Below, one piece after another: positions 54,061-63,378 of a DNA stretch of 64,000 nt. Within the stretch, counting starts at the first letter, position 1. Each line of letters starts with the position of its first letter. Both the position numbers and the translations under genes were made by a program. The DNA is from Planctomycetota bacterium (GTDB lineage Bacteria; Planctomycetota; UBA8742; UBA2392), in assembly GCA_016722065.1 (NCBI GenBank), contig JADKGX010000002.1, positions 682,001-746,000 of the forward strand. Direction: 5' to 3'. The notes beneath the pieces are model-generated. The model saw nothing but the letters and a program-made list of their open reading frames with translations. It did no database searches and was not told the origin of the DNA.

Positions 54061-54507
54061 ATGTCACACACGTACACGAAACTGCTGACTCATATCCTGT
54101 TCAGCACCAAAAACCGCGAGCCCCTGATCGCAACCCCCGTTCAGCCGCAACTTCACGCTTACATTGGCGGCATTGTGCGCGACCTTGGCGGCAGCGCGCT
54201 GACCGTGGGCGGCGTCGCAGACCACATTCACTTTCTCGTGCTGATGCCTCCACGCATTGCCTTGTCTGACGCCCTGCGCGAGATCAAGTCCGGTTCTTCT
54301 CGCTGGATGAAGGATGGTCAGGTGCCCAACTTTGCATGGCAGACCGGGTTTGCCGCATTCAGTGTCAGCCAGACCCGCGTGCCGGAAACACTCCGCTACA
54401 TCGAGACTCAAGCGGAGCACCACAAGGTCAAGTCATTCCAAGAGGAACTGCTTGAGTTTCTCAAGGGTTATGAGGTTGAGTACGACGAGCGCTATCTCTG
54501 GGATTGA
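54061..54507 (+). CDS. REP-associated tyrosine transposase-like (IS200/Y1 superfamily)
   Basis: This 148-residue protein has the HUH motif in GVADHIHFLVLMP (His-Ile-His, residues ~59-61) and a Tyr candidate in LRYIETQAEHHK near residue 124. The opening TYTKLLTHILFSTKNREP (core HILFSTKNREP) is typical of Y1_Tnp proteins of the IS200 type. The size fits a Y1 transposase of ~150 residues. The flanking REP-like hairpins make the RAYT class likely. It is apparently intact and may act in trans on hairpins elsewhere in the genome. Confidence 0.85.
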   Translation: MSHTYTKLLTHILFSTKNREPLIATPVQPQLHAYIGGIVRDLGGSALTVGGVADHIHFLVLMPPRIALSDALREIKSGSSRWMKDGQVPNFAWQTGFAAFSVSQTRVPETLRYIETQAEHHKVKSFQEELLEFLKGYEVEYDERYLWD

Positions 54508-54515
54508 ACGGGTCC

Positions 54516-54599
54516 CGCGCCCCTCTGGGGCGCGAAGAACAGATGCCAATGCTCCCATGGCTGCGCCATGGGCCAGACTCCTATCGCCCCTCCGGGGCG
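54516..54599. repeat. REP-like hairpin cluster, right of RAYT gene 1
   Basis: Three perfect hairpins with 3-base loops: CGCGCCCC-TCT-GGGGCGCG (54516-54534), CCCATGGC-TGC-GCCATGGG (54554-54572) and CGCCCC-TCC-GGGGCG (54585-54599). They start 8 bp after the RAYT stop and share stem cores with the left cluster. Confidence 0.85.
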
Positions 54600-54706
54600 T
54601 GCAAAGACATCCCCCCAGTTTCCTGAGCCCTGCGTGTCAATTGTCGTCCCGCCGCTTACGCCGGCGGGCTCTGGTTGCACTGACGCCTGTCCGGTAAACC
54701 GCCGCC

Positions 54707-56005
54707 ATGGACTATGCCGTCCGCGTTTCGCATTACATTGACCCCGTCACGTTCGAGCTTTCGCGTGACGTGATCCTCTTGATCTCTGGCGAACACGTCG
54801 CGGAGGTCATCACCAGCGGCGAAGTTTCCGGCGGGCTGGCCGGCCTTGCCAAGAACACGCTCGACCTCGGCGACGCGTTGTGCATGCCGGGGTTCGTCAA
54901 CGCCCATTGCCACCTGGACCTCTCGCACCTGTGGCGCCAGGTGCCTCAGGGCCTCAAGTTTCATGAATGGGGCCCGGTGATCATGGCCGGGCGGGCGCTG
55001 CCGCCTTCCATGATCGCCGCCGGCATCGAAGACGCCGTGCGCATGCTGGTCTCCGGTGGCACGACCAGCGTTCTCGATGTCTCCGTGGCAGGCGATTCGC
55101 TGGGCGCCCTTTCGCGCCACGGCCTGCGGTCAGTGCTGGCGCTGGAATCGCTGGGCTTTGACGGCAGCCGCGCCGAGGCCGCGATGCAGCACGTCGACTC
55201 GCTGATTCGTGACCGTTTCGTGCTGGAATCGGACCGCCTTGGCAAAGACGCCGGCACCGGCGCATCGCCCGTTGCGCACGATGGCGTGGACTATGCTTTT
55301 TCGCCCCACGCCACCTTCAGCACCAGCCAGCAGCTTTACGAACTCAACATGGGCCGCGCCTTTGGAGAAGGCCGCATCTGCACCACCCACGCGGCGGAAA
55401 CCACCGAAGAAGAAGAGTTTCTGCTGCACGGCACCGGGCCTTACGCCCCGTTCATGGCGCAGTTCGGTGTTGACCTGTCAAGCTTCAAGGGCTACGGCGC
55501 ACGCTCGATGGAGCTGCTGCTTGGCGACTGGCTTGGCCCCTGGCTGAAGGCCGAAAACCCGAACCTGGTACTGGTGCATTGCAACTACGCGCGCCAAGCC
55601 GACTTTGCGCTGATTGCGCAGGCCAAGCCAAGCATCTGCTGGTGCCCGCGCAGCCACGCGTTCTTTGGCCACGAGCCGTGGCCGTGGCAAGAAATGCTGG
55701 CTACTGGCGCAAACCTGGTGCTTGGCACGGACAGTCTGGCCAGCAACACGGGGCTGGACATGCTGGGCGAGATTCGGCAGGCCCTGGCAACCGTCCCTGA
55801 CGCGGACCCCGCCATCTTGTTCCGGGCCGCAACGATCAAAGGCCGCATCGCCATGAATATTGCAGACAACGCCGCCGATCTTGCTATCTGGTCACTGCCC
55901 GAGGGCGCAAGTACGCGCGACGAGGCGTTGAACGGGCTGCTGGCCGACAACCCGCCTCTGCTTGCGGCGTTCTCGCGCGGCAAGCTGATCGCACGCTCGA
56001 TCTGA
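54707..56005 (+). CDS. Amidohydrolase-superfamily protein (deaminase-like)
   Basis: This 432-residue metal-dependent hydrolase has the paired His of the superfamily in GFVNAHCHLDLSHL (His67, His69), a further His in CTTHAAETTEEEE, HCNYA near residue 293 and the catalytic Asp in VLGTDSLASN. These fit cytosine/aminofutalosine deaminase-like and chlorohydrolase-like members. Aminodeoxyfutalosine deaminase (MqnX) of menaquinone synthesis is one possibility, and would agree with the MqnP-like prenyltransferase at 13.6 kb, but the assignment is uncertain. It stands alone between RAYT hairpins and serS. Confidence 0.8.
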   Translation: MDYAVRVSHYIDPVTFELSRDVILLISGEHVAEVITSGEVSGGLAGLAKNTLDLGDALCMPGFVNAHCHLDLSHLWRQVPQGLKFHEWGPVIMAGRALPPSMIAAGIEDAVRMLVSGGTTSVLDVSVAGDSLGALSRHGLRSVLALESLGFDGSRAEAAMQHVDSLIRDRFVLESDRLGKDAGTGASPVAHDGVDYAFSPHATFSTSQQLYELNMGRAFGEGRICTTHAAETTEEEEFLLHGTGPYAPFMAQFGVDLSSFKGYGARSMELLLGDWLGPWLKAENPNLVLVHCNYARQADFALIAQAKPSICWCPRSHAFFGHEPWPWQEMLATGANLVLGTDSLASNTGLDMLGEIRQALATVPDADPAILFRAATIKGRIAMNIADNAADLAIWSLPEGASTRDEALNGLLADNPPLLAAFSRGKLIARSI

Positions 56006-56113
56006 CGCCATCTGTGTTTATCTGTGTCCATCTGTGGACTATTGTCTTGATGTTGCGGGGCCGCAAGATTCCGCTAAACCGCAACCGCTGCGCGTTTTGG
56101 ATTGGGGCCGAAC
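56006..56113. repeat. Short ATCTGTGT-type repeat upstream of serS
   Basis: The spacer contains three near-copies of ATCTGTGT(T/C) with 10-11 bp period (56009-56037). Otherwise it holds only the leader of serS. Confidence 0.5.
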
Positions 56114-57430
56114 ATGCTGGATATCAAACTCATCCGTGAACAGGGCGACGCCGTCAAGACCGGTCTGCGCCACCGCAACTTTGACGTCGGGGTGATCGAC
56201 GAAGTGCTGAAGCTGGACGCCAACTGGCGCGAACTCAAGGGCCAGGAAGAAGCCCAGCAGGCCGCCCTGAACAAGGCCAACAAAGCCTTTGGGCCCTGGA
56301 TGGGTGCGCGCAAGAAAGACCCCAAAGTGCCCGCGCCAGCAGAGTTGACCGAACTGCTGGGTGCAACACCAACAGACCCCGAAGCCGCCAAAGCCGCATT
56401 GGGCAAACTTGGCCAGCAACGTGCCGACATTGCCGCGCTGGCCGACAAGTTGATGGCAGAGATCGAACACAAGCTGCTGTTCGTGCCCAACCTTCCGGCG
56501 CAGCAAACCCCCGTGGGCAAAAGCGAAGCCGACAATGTCGTGCGCAAGACCTGGGGCGATGCGCCGAAGTTTGCATTCACACCCAAGGCGCACTGGGACC
56601 TGGTTGATCTGGGAAACGAAATCGGCGGGCGCATCAGCGGCAGCGGCTTTCCGTTCTTTCGTGGCAAGCTGGCCAAACTCGAACGCGCTCTGATCAGCTT
56701 CTTTCTCGACCTGCACACCAGCGAACACGGCTACACCGAGTGCTGGGCGCCCTTTCTGGTGCGCGAAGAAACCCTGCGCAACAGCGGCCAACTGCCCAAG
56801 TTTGTCGATGAGATGTACCGCACCGACGCCCGCGACGACCTGTTTCTGATTCCCACCGCCGAAGTACCCCTGACCAGCATTCACGCCGACAGCATTATCC
56901 CCGACGAACAGGCGCCGATCCGCTACTGCGCCTTTACGCCCTGTTTCCGTCGCGAGGCCGGGGCCGCAGGCAAAGACACGCGGGGCATTCTGCGCGTGCA
57001 CCAGTTCAGCAAAGTCGAGCTGATGGTCGTGACCACGCCCGAACAAAGCGAAGCAGAACACGAACGGCTGACCCGCTGCGCCGAAACGGTGCTGGAACGC
57101 CTGGAGATCCCCTACCGCCGGCTGGAACTGTGCACAGCCGACATCGGCTTTGGTGCCGCACGCTGCTACGACCTGGAAGTCTGGGCCGCTGGCGTGGGCA
57201 AATGGCTGGAAGCCAGCAGTTGCAGCATGTTCACCGACTTCCAGGCCCGCCGCGCCAAGATTCGCGTCAAGAACGCCGAAAAGCAGACCCGCCTTGCCCA
57301 CACGCTGAACGGAAGCGGGCTGGCCTGCCCAAGAACGATGATCGCGATTTTGGAAAACAACCAGACAGCGGAAGGCAAGGTGCGCATTCCCAAGGCGCTG
57401 CAGGCGCACTATGGGGGTGACGTCCTGTAG
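56114..57430 (+). CDS. serS: Seryl-tRNA synthetase
   Basis: This 438-residue class II synthetase has the N-terminal coiled-coil arm (~residues 30-105), motif 2 FTPCFRREAGAAGKDTRGILRVHQF (core CFRREAG, GILRVHQFSKVE) and motif 3 NGSGLACPRTMIAILENNQ (core GLACPRTMIAILEN), plus TAEVPLT for serine binding. The ATG at 56114 begins MLDIKLIREQGDAVK, the normal start. It charges tRNA-Ser. Its stop codon lies in the left inverted repeat of the next element, so the element inserted at the very end of the gene. Confidence 0.97.
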   Translation: MLDIKLIREQGDAVKTGLRHRNFDVGVIDEVLKLDANWRELKGQEEAQQAALNKANKAFGPWMGARKKDPKVPAPAELTELLGATPTDPEAAKAALGKLGQQRADIAALADKLMAEIEHKLLFVPNLPAQQTPVGKSEADNVVRKTWGDAPKFAFTPKAHWDLVDLGNEIGGRISGSGFPFFRGKLAKLERALISFFLDLHTSEHGYTECWAPFLVREETLRNSGQLPKFVDEMYRTDARDDLFLIPTAEVPLTSIHADSIIPDEQAPIRYCAFTPCFRREAGAAGKDTRGILRVHQFSKVELMVVTTPEQSEAEHERLTRCAETVLERLEIPYRRLELCTADIGFGAARCYDLEVWAAGVGKWLEASSCSMFTDFQARRAKIRVKNAEKQTRLAHTLNGSGLACPRTMIAILENNQTAEGKVRIPKALQAHYGGDVL

Positions 57431-57452
57431 GGGCGGCCCTACGTGGCCGCCC
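57427..57452. repeat. Left 26-bp inverted repeat of RAYT element 2
   Basis: It includes GGGCGGCC and GGCCGCCC (57431-57438 and 57445-57452), which can form an 8-bp stem with a six-base loop. The whole 26 bp is an exact reverse complement of 58035-58060. Confidence 0.9.
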
Positions 57453-57472
57453 GTCGCAATGCCCATTTGCCC

Positions 57473-58048
57473 ATGTCAAAACAAGGCCCCCAACCAATTC
57501 GACAACGAACCCGCCAGGCCAGCGCGGACTACACCTTAGCGCGAAGCTACTTCATCACCGCCGTTACAGAGGGTCGGCTTCATCTTTTTGGCGACGTTGT
57601 TCAGGGTGTCATGCAGCGAAATGCCGCCGGAAACATGATCGTCCATTGGTGGCAAGAGCTTCTAAGCAAGCATCCGTTCCTCGAGCTTCCGTGCTATGCG
57701 TTGCTGCCCAACCACTTTCACGGAATCCTGCGTATTCTGCCGTCCACGGACGGCTTGGCATCCCTGTCGTCCATGATGGGGTGGTTCAAATCGATGACTA
57801 CGAACGCGTACATCAAGGGCGTCAAGCAATCCGGTTGGCGGCGTTTTAGGGGCCGACTGTGGCAACGCGGCTTTCACGATCACATCATTCGCACTCGACG
57901 CGACCTTGAAGGGATTACTCAGTACGTCCAGACCAACCCGGCGCGCTGGCACCTGGATCATGAAAATGATGCTAGAACGGGTCTGGATGACTTTGACGAT
58001 TGGATGATTGCCTCGTCTCCGGACGAGGAAAGAAGGGCGGCCACGTAG
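57473..58048 (+). CDS. REP-associated tyrosine transposase (RAYT)
   Basis: This 191-residue protein has the HUH motif in CYALLPNHFHGILRI (His-Phe-His) and the catalytic Tyr in YVQTNPARW, both in the order of RAYT proteins. WQRGFHDHIIR precedes the Tyr helix, also typical. The ATG at 57473 is the first after the left repeat. It differs clearly from the RAYT at 54061, so two RAYT lineages are present within 4 kb. The gene appears intact. Its stop TAG lies inside the right inverted repeat. Confidence 0.9.
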   Translation: MSKQGPQPIRQRTRQASADYTLARSYFITAVTEGRLHLFGDVVQGVMQRNAAGNMIVHWWQELLSKHPFLELPCYALLPNHFHGILRILPSTDGLASLSSMMGWFKSMTTNAYIKGVKQSGWRRFRGRLWQRGFHDHIIRTRRDLEGITQYVQTNPARWHLDHENDARTGLDDFDDWMIASSPDEERRAAT

Positions 58049-58060
58049 GGCCGCCCCTAC
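58035..58060. repeat. Right 26-bp inverted repeat of RAYT element 2
   Basis: Exact reverse complement of 57427-57452, with the same 8-bp stem. It ends 11 bp before the nadB start at 58072. Confidence 0.9.
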
Positions 58061-58071
58061 TGAATCGAGCC

Positions 58072-59661
58072 ATGGATCGCTACCTCACATCGTTCGATAC
58101 CGCCCACATGGCCCACGAAACCGTGGACGTGCTGGTGATTGGCACGGGTGTGGCCGGGCTTTCGGCTGCGATTGTTTCTGCACGCAGTGGCGCAGAGACC
58201 TTGATGGTCAACAAATCGGCGCTGGAAGAAAGCAACACGGCCTACGCCAAGGGCGGCGTGGCCGCCGTCATTGCCTCAGACGACACGGTTGAAGCCCACG
58301 TGCGCGATACGCTGGTTGCCGGCGACGGCCTGTGCGACGAAGCCGCGGTGCGCGAAATCGTGTCCGGGGGCCGCGAATCGATCGAGTTTCTCAAGCAATG
58401 CGGCGCGCGCTTTGACCTGACACCCGAAGGCGAACTGGACCTTGGCCGCGAAGGTGGCCATTCCGGTTATCGCATCGTGCACGCTGGCGGCGACGCCACG
58501 GGGGCGGAAATCGCGCGGTCGCTGCTGGCTGCCGCAAAAAGTGAACCCAACCTGCGGGCCTACAAGAACACCTTTGTGCTGGACCTGTTGACCCACGAAG
58601 GCCGGTGCGTGGGCGCGATCATGATGCGCCACAACGAGCCGCACGTTGTGTATGCACGCACCACCATTTTGGCCTCCGGCGGTGCCGGCCAACTGTTTCG
58701 CGAAAGCACCAACCCGCACGTGGCCACAGCCGATGGCCACGCCATGGCCCTGCGCGCCGGGGGGCTGATGCTGGACATGGAAATGGTCCAGTTTCACCCC
58801 ACCCTGCTTTATGTCGCGGGCCTGGAACGCCGCCTGATCACCGAAGCGTTACGCGGCCATGGCGCATTGCTGCGCAACACCGCGGGCGAACGCTTCATGG
58901 TGGGCCAGCACGAATTGGCCGAGCTTGCCCCCCGCGATATCGTCAGCCGCGCCATCAACCGCGAATTGCGCCGCACCGGCGACGCGGCGGTGTTCCTGGA
59001 CGTAACCCACCTTTCACAGACCGACCTGCGCGTCAAGTTTCCGGGCTTCATGCAGTGCTGCGACGACGCCGGCATCGACACCGCCAAGCAGTGGGTTCCG
59101 ATCCGCCCCGGCCCGCACTACATGATTGGCGGAATCCAGGCCGACACCTGCGGGCGCACCGCCATTGAAGGCCTGCTGGCCGTGGGTGAGGTGACAAGCT
59201 CCGGCCTGCACGGCGCCAACCGCCTGGCAAGCAACAGCCTGCTGGAGGGTCTGGTATGCGGCCGGCGTGCCGGGCAACTTGCCGCCAAGGCCGGGCACTT
59301 TACCGGCAAGCCGCCACGCATTGCCTTTGAACGGCCGATCCGCAGCACCCGCCGGCTGGACATTCCGGACTTGACCAACTCCGTCAAGGGCGGCATGTGG
59401 CGTTATCTGGGTGTAGAGCGCGAAGAACGCGGCATGAAGGAGTTTCAGCGCCAGTTGCAGGGTTGGTCACGCATGATTGCTGAAAACGAACGTCGCTTCC
59501 CCAGCGAATGGCAGCTCGAGAACATGCTTACGGTCGCGCTGGCGATGTGTGAAACCGCAATCGAGCGCAACGAAAGCCGGGGCGTTCACTTTCGTACGGA
59601 TTTTCCCCAGCGCAGCGAAGCCTGGGCGGCGCGGCACACGCGCATTCAACGCACAGTCTGA
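58072..59661 (+). CDS. nadB: L-aspartate oxidase
   Basis: This 529-residue flavoprotein belongs to the fumarate reductase/succinate dehydrogenase family: FAD site VIGTGVAGLSAAI (residues ~22-34), GGVAAVIASDDT, VQFHPTLLYVAG, LITEALRGHGALL and GEVTSSGLHGANRLASNSLLEG (core GLHGANRLASNSLLE). It oxidises L-aspartate to iminoaspartate for NAD synthesis. The ATG at 58072 follows the RAYT inverted repeat by 11 bp, so insertion of that element has replaced or shortened the native leader. nadA and nadC are not in the window. Confidence 0.93.
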   Translation: MDRYLTSFDTAHMAHETVDVLVIGTGVAGLSAAIVSARSGAETLMVNKSALEESNTAYAKGGVAAVIASDDTVEAHVRDTLVAGDGLCDEAAVREIVSGGRESIEFLKQCGARFDLTPEGELDLGREGGHSGYRIVHAGGDATGAEIARSLLAAAKSEPNLRAYKNTFVLDLLTHEGRCVGAIMMRHNEPHVVYARTTILASGGAGQLFRESTNPHVATADGHAMALRAGGLMLDMEMVQFHPTLLYVAGLERRLITEALRGHGALLRNTAGERFMVGQHELAELAPRDIVSRAINRELRRTGDAAVFLDVTHLSQTDLRVKFPGFMQCCDDAGIDTAKQWVPIRPGPHYMIGGIQADTCGRTAIEGLLAVGEVTSSGLHGANRLASNSLLEGLVCGRRAGQLAAKAGHFTGKPPRIAFERPIRSTRRLDIPDLTNSVKGGMWRYLGVEREERGMKEFQRQLQGWSRMIAENERRFPSEWQLENMLTVALAMCETAIERNESRGVHFRTDFPQRSEAWAARHTRIQRTV

Positions 59662-59680
59662 AACACGGCACTGTGTGGGA

Positions 59681-61786
59681 TTACTTCAGCACGTCAAACA
59701 GGTTCGAAAAATCGTCCGTCCAGGGTTCAATGTCACGCCAGCGCGATGCCGGCACCTTGCTGCAGAAGGCCTTTGGCGACATATCCCAGGGCGTGAGTTT
59801 TTCGTGCACGTACTTGATGCGTTCATCCAGCCGCGATTCGACCAGTTTGGAATCCGACAGAATCATCCACCAGGCCGCAGTGGCACCCAAGCCGGTGTAC
59901 TCCGCGGATGTAATGCCGAACAGGTTCATCTTCAGGCGCGCTGCGCCAGCTTTGACGACCGGTGCCAGATCTAGGTAGCGGTTGGAAACGTGAATGCAAA
60001 GCACGCCGCCGGGCTTGAGGTGGCGGTGGCACAGTTGCATGCATTCCAGGGTCAGCAGGTGCACAGGCACGGAGTCGCTTGTAAAGGCATCCAGCAGCAG
60101 CACGTCGTAGCCCTGGTCGGGCTCTGCTTCCAGGGACAACCGGGCATCGCCCATCACGATCTCGTACTTGGCGGGCGTTTCGCGCAGGTAAAAGAACAGG
60201 TCCTGCGCGATTTCCGGGCAGCGCGGATTGATCTCATAGAAGCGTATCGTGTCCACGTCGCGGCAATAGGCGGCCATGGTGCCCACGCCCAGGCCCACAA
60301 CGCCAATCTTGTGCGGCGAGCTGTCCAGCGTCTCCATCACCATGCCTACGCCTGAATGACGGCCGTAATAGGTGGCCGGCACGCCGCGATACTCGGGTTC
60401 CATGAACTGCATGCCGTGCAGCGTGGTGCCCGAATGCAGCGACCGGTGCCAGGGTTCGCTGGAATCCTTGGGCGGCTCATAGACGGCGTAGGTGCCATAG
60501 AAATTGCGCGAAAGATGAATGCGGTCGCGGGTGCGCTCAAACACCGTCAAGCCCAGCGACGCCAGCAGGGCCATCAGCAGCAAGGCAAACGCCGCCATCA
60601 CATACCGCACGCGCGTGACGGGCATGTCCTTGAGCTTGTCCTTCCACAGGCACGCAAACAGCAGCACCAGGCCCACCACCAGCGCCACCGGCAGTTCCAT
60701 GTGCAGCACAAACACCACCGGCGAAACCACGGCCACAAACAGGCCGCCCAGCACCCCGCCCAGCGAAACGTAAAGATAGAACTGCGTCAGCCGCGCCGGC
60801 CCGGGCCGGATACGGTAGGCCTCGCCGTGCAGCACATAGCACAGAATCAGCAACATCACGCAGTAGCCCACGGCAATGGGCGTAATGCCCAGCTTCAGCG
60901 GGTTGGCAAACAGCACTACGGTTCCGGCAATCGCCAGCAGCGCCAGCGGGTACCAAAGCAGCCGCCGCGGGCCCGATTTGCCTGCGAATGTCAAAATGAA
61001 CGACAGCAGGTAAATGCTAAGCGGCAGCACCCACAAAAACGGCACGCTGGCTACGTCGACACACAGCTCGTTGGTCAGGGCCAGCAGCAGCGTCGATGCC
61101 ACGGCCGGCAGCAGCACCCAAAGCAGCTTGGTAACGCGCGTTGGCGGCGCTTGCGGGGCCTGGGCTTGCGTTTCCGGTGTTGGCACCGCCGCAGGCTTTT
61201 GCGTTCGCGCCATCAGCAGCGCCGAACCCGCACAGGCCAGGGCAAACAGGCCAAAACCCCAGGACCAATTCACGGCCTGAGCCTGGCGACCCCAAAGGGG
61301 CTCAAACACAAACGGATAGCTGACCAACGCCAGCAGAGACCCGATGTTGCTCAACGAATACAGCGCATAGGGCGATTTGCCCGGCAGGGCCCGCGCATAC
61401 CAAGCCTGCAGCAGCGGCCCGGTGGTTGAAAGCGCAAAGTATGGCGCGCCCACAGTGGCAGCCAGCAGCAACAGAATGCTGAGAACCGGCTGGGCATCAG
61501 GTGCAGGCTTGAGTGCCGGGGCGGGCACAATCGGCAACAGCGCGGCACACACACCCAGCAGGACAATGTGCACGCCAACCTGCACATTGGGTTTGAACTT
61601 GCTGTTCAGCAGGTGGGCGTAGCCGTAGCCCGCCAGCAGCACAATCTGAAAGAACAGCATCGTAACGGACCACACACCCGCCGACCCGCCAAACCAGGGC
61701 AGTATGTAACGGCCGATCAACGGCTGAACTTGAAACAGCAGAAACGCGCTGAGGAAAATCGTCAAGGCAAATGGAAGTGCGCGCAT
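59681..61786 (-). CDS. Membrane-fused spermidine synthase-like protein
   Basis: This 701-residue protein has ~11-12 transmembrane helices (residues ~5-460, start FLSAFLLFQVQPLIGRYILP, core LLFQVQPLIG) fused to a C-terminal Rossmann methyltransferase-like domain of the spermidine synthase type. The latter contains VVGLGVGTMAAYC, FYEINP, GDARLSLE and DVLLLDAFTSDSVP. Such fusions are often annotated as fused MFS/spermidine synthase; actual polyamine synthesis has not been shown by sequence. It is convergent with nadB, 19 bp apart. Confidence 0.85.
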   Translation of the reverse strand: MRALPFALTIFLSAFLLFQVQPLIGRYILPWFGGSAGVWSVTMLFFQIVLLAGYGYAHLLNSKFKPNVQVGVHIVLLGVCAALLPIVPAPALKPAPDAQPVLSILLLLAATVGAPYFALSTTGPLLQAWYARALPGKSPYALYSLSNIGSLLALVSYPFVFEPLWGRQAQAVNWSWGFGLFALACAGSALLMARTQKPAAVPTPETQAQAPQAPPTRVTKLLWVLLPAVASTLLLALTNELCVDVASVPFLWVLPLSIYLLSFILTFAGKSGPRRLLWYPLALLAIAGTVVLFANPLKLGITPIAVGYCVMLLILCYVLHGEAYRIRPGPARLTQFYLYVSLGGVLGGLFVAVVSPVVFVLHMELPVALVVGLVLLFACLWKDKLKDMPVTRVRYVMAAFALLLMALLASLGLTVFERTRDRIHLSRNFYGTYAVYEPPKDSSEPWHRSLHSGTTLHGMQFMEPEYRGVPATYYGRHSGVGMVMETLDSSPHKIGVVGLGVGTMAAYCRDVDTIRFYEINPRCPEIAQDLFFYLRETPAKYEIVMGDARLSLEAEPDQGYDVLLLDAFTSDSVPVHLLTLECMQLCHRHLKPGGVLCIHVSNRYLDLAPVVKAGAARLKMNLFGITSAEYTGLGATAAWWMILSDSKLVESRLDERIKYVHEKLTPWDMSPKAFCSKVPASRWRDIEPWTDDFSNLFDVLK

Positions 61787-61896
61787 GTAGGTTCCTGCTG
61801 GATGCGACCAGCCTACAAACCAGGCCGAGTTCGTCGTCCGGCTACTTTTCGACCAGTGTCCGCTGCGTTTGCCTTGGTCGCGACAGGGCAGGCAAT

Positions 61897-63237
61897 TTAC
61901 GCCCTCGACTGTGCCTCACGACCGGGGTCCAGAAGTTCGCTAATCAGCTTCAGGTGTCTTTCCAGTGCGCCCCGACCGGCCAGCAGCCGGGTTCTGCCTG
62001 CTTGACCCAGCTTCTGTCGTGCGGCCGGTTCCGCGAGCAGGCGCTTGATCTGGCTTTCCAGCTCTTGTGCATTCTGCACGTCGATCGCCCCGGCGCATTC
62101 CTTCAACTCACGAACCGTGGCCTTGAAGTTGTGGGTGTGCGGCCCAAACAGCGTGGCCGTGCCCAGTGCTATCGGCTCTGCCATGTTCTGGCCGCCGTGC
62201 GCAATCAACGACCCGCCAATGAACACGATGTCTGCAACGCTGTAAACGGCCGCCAGTTCCCCCACCGTATCAAGCAGAATCACGGCGTCGTCGGGCGCTG
62301 GGCTTTGCGGTGACACCGCGCTGCGGTTTACCCACTTCAACCCGGCGCGGTCCAGCAACTGGCGCAGGCTTTCGTAGCGCTCGGGGTGGCGCGGTACAAT
62401 CACTGTGCGGCAGCCCAGGCGCGGCAGCATTTCAACCAGCACTTCATGTTCGCCGGGGTGAGTGCTGCCGCACACCAGCACTTGCTGGCCCTTGCGAATG
62501 GCAAAGGCCTGCTGAAACCAGGTCATCTTGTCGGGGTCGGGTTCAAAGCGCATGGCGTCGTACTTCAGGTTGCCGGTCACGTGCACATGCTGGCCGGCCA
62601 GCGGCATCAATGAATCGCTGCCGACGGCGCCGCCGGGGCTGCCCATGGGCGTCGACGAAAGTTCGCGCGCACGCTGCGCATAAGTTTCATCCTGCATCGC
62701 CCAGACGCTGATGCCGCGGTAGGCCTCGTCCAGCAGCCAGCGAAAGCGGCGATAGTTGCGAAAGCTTTTGTCGCTGATGCGGCCGTTGGCCAGCAGCACC
62801 GGCACCTTGCGGCGCCGGGCGGTGATCAGCCAGTTGGGCCACAGTTCCAGTTCCACAAGCACAATCAGTGCAGGGTTCAGCACGGCAAAAAACTTGTCGA
62901 CCACGCAGCTCAAATCCAACGGCGAATAGCAGTGATAGTAGTCAGTCAAATCACGCGCCGCGATTTCGGCCGCCGTCTTGGTTGTGTAAGTCACCACCAC
63001 ATCCAGCCCGGGGTGGCGCTCTCGCAGTGCCTTCAACAGTGGCTTGATCTGCAACAGCTCGCCCACACTGACGGCATGCACCCAGATGCTTTTGCGCGTG
63101 GCGTCGCGGGCTGGCAGCCCACCCAAACGCTGGCCAATGCCGGCGCGATACTTGCCTGTGGTCAGGTACTTAAACACAAACCAGGGCCAGATCCAGCTGG
63201 CCACAAACAGATAACCCAGGTTGAACAACCAGCGCAT
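61897..63237 (-). CDS. waaA: 3-deoxy-D-manno-octulosonic acid (Kdo) transferase
   Basis: This 446-residue GT-B glycosyltransferase has an N-terminal membrane anchor (RWLFNLGYLFVASWIWPWF) and the Kdo-transferase motifs WVHAVSVGELLQIKPLL, VTYTTKTA, LVELELWPN, VLLANGRISDKSF and the nucleotide-binding FIGGSLIAHGGQNMAEP (core GGSLIAHGGQNMAEP). It adds Kdo to lipid A, so the organism is expected to make lipopolysaccharide. The ATG at 63237 is the natural start. It is followed by the spermidine-synthase-like gene start ~110 bp downstream on the same strand. Confidence 0.95.
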   Translation of the reverse strand: MRWLFNLGYLFVASWIWPWFVFKYLTTGKYRAGIGQRLGGLPARDATRKSIWVHAVSVGELLQIKPLLKALRERHPGLDVVVTYTTKTAAEIAARDLTDYYHCYSPLDLSCVVDKFFAVLNPALIVLVELELWPNWLITARRRKVPVLLANGRISDKSFRNYRRFRWLLDEAYRGISVWAMQDETYAQRARELSSTPMGSPGGAVGSDSLMPLAGQHVHVTGNLKYDAMRFEPDPDKMTWFQQAFAIRKGQQVLVCGSTHPGEHEVLVEMLPRLGCRTVIVPRHPERYESLRQLLDRAGLKWVNRSAVSPQSPAPDDAVILLDTVGELAAVYSVADIVFIGGSLIAHGGQNMAEPIALGTATLFGPHTHNFKATVRELKECAGAIDVQNAQELESQIKRLLAEPAARQKLGQAGRTRLLAGRGALERHLKLISELLDPGREAQSRA

Positions 63238-63378
63238 GGCACGTTTCTAGGTTGGCGCGCCGCGCTTGTCAGTTGGTGGCTTGGCGGGCCACACGTACGG
63301 CGAGTAACTTCCGGTGGCGCCAAACCGGCTGGCCGCTGCTAAACTTGCCAGCCCCTCGGCGTTCCCCTGCCCGGCACG

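Larger units (their letters stand above)
53966..54599 (+). mobile_element. RAYT transposase gene with flanking REP-like hairpins
   Basis: The unit comprises the single-ORF transposase at 54061-54507 and hairpin clusters on both sides, the layout of REP-associated tyrosine transposase (RAYT) loci. The element's exact ends are not defined by a target-site duplication that I can see. Confidence 0.65.
57427..58060 (+). mobile_element. RAYT element with perfect 26-bp inverted repeats
   Basis: A single transposase gene is bounded by 57427-57452 and its exact reverse complement 58035-58060. The left repeat overlaps the serS stop and the right repeat overlaps the transposase stop. Confidence 0.8.
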
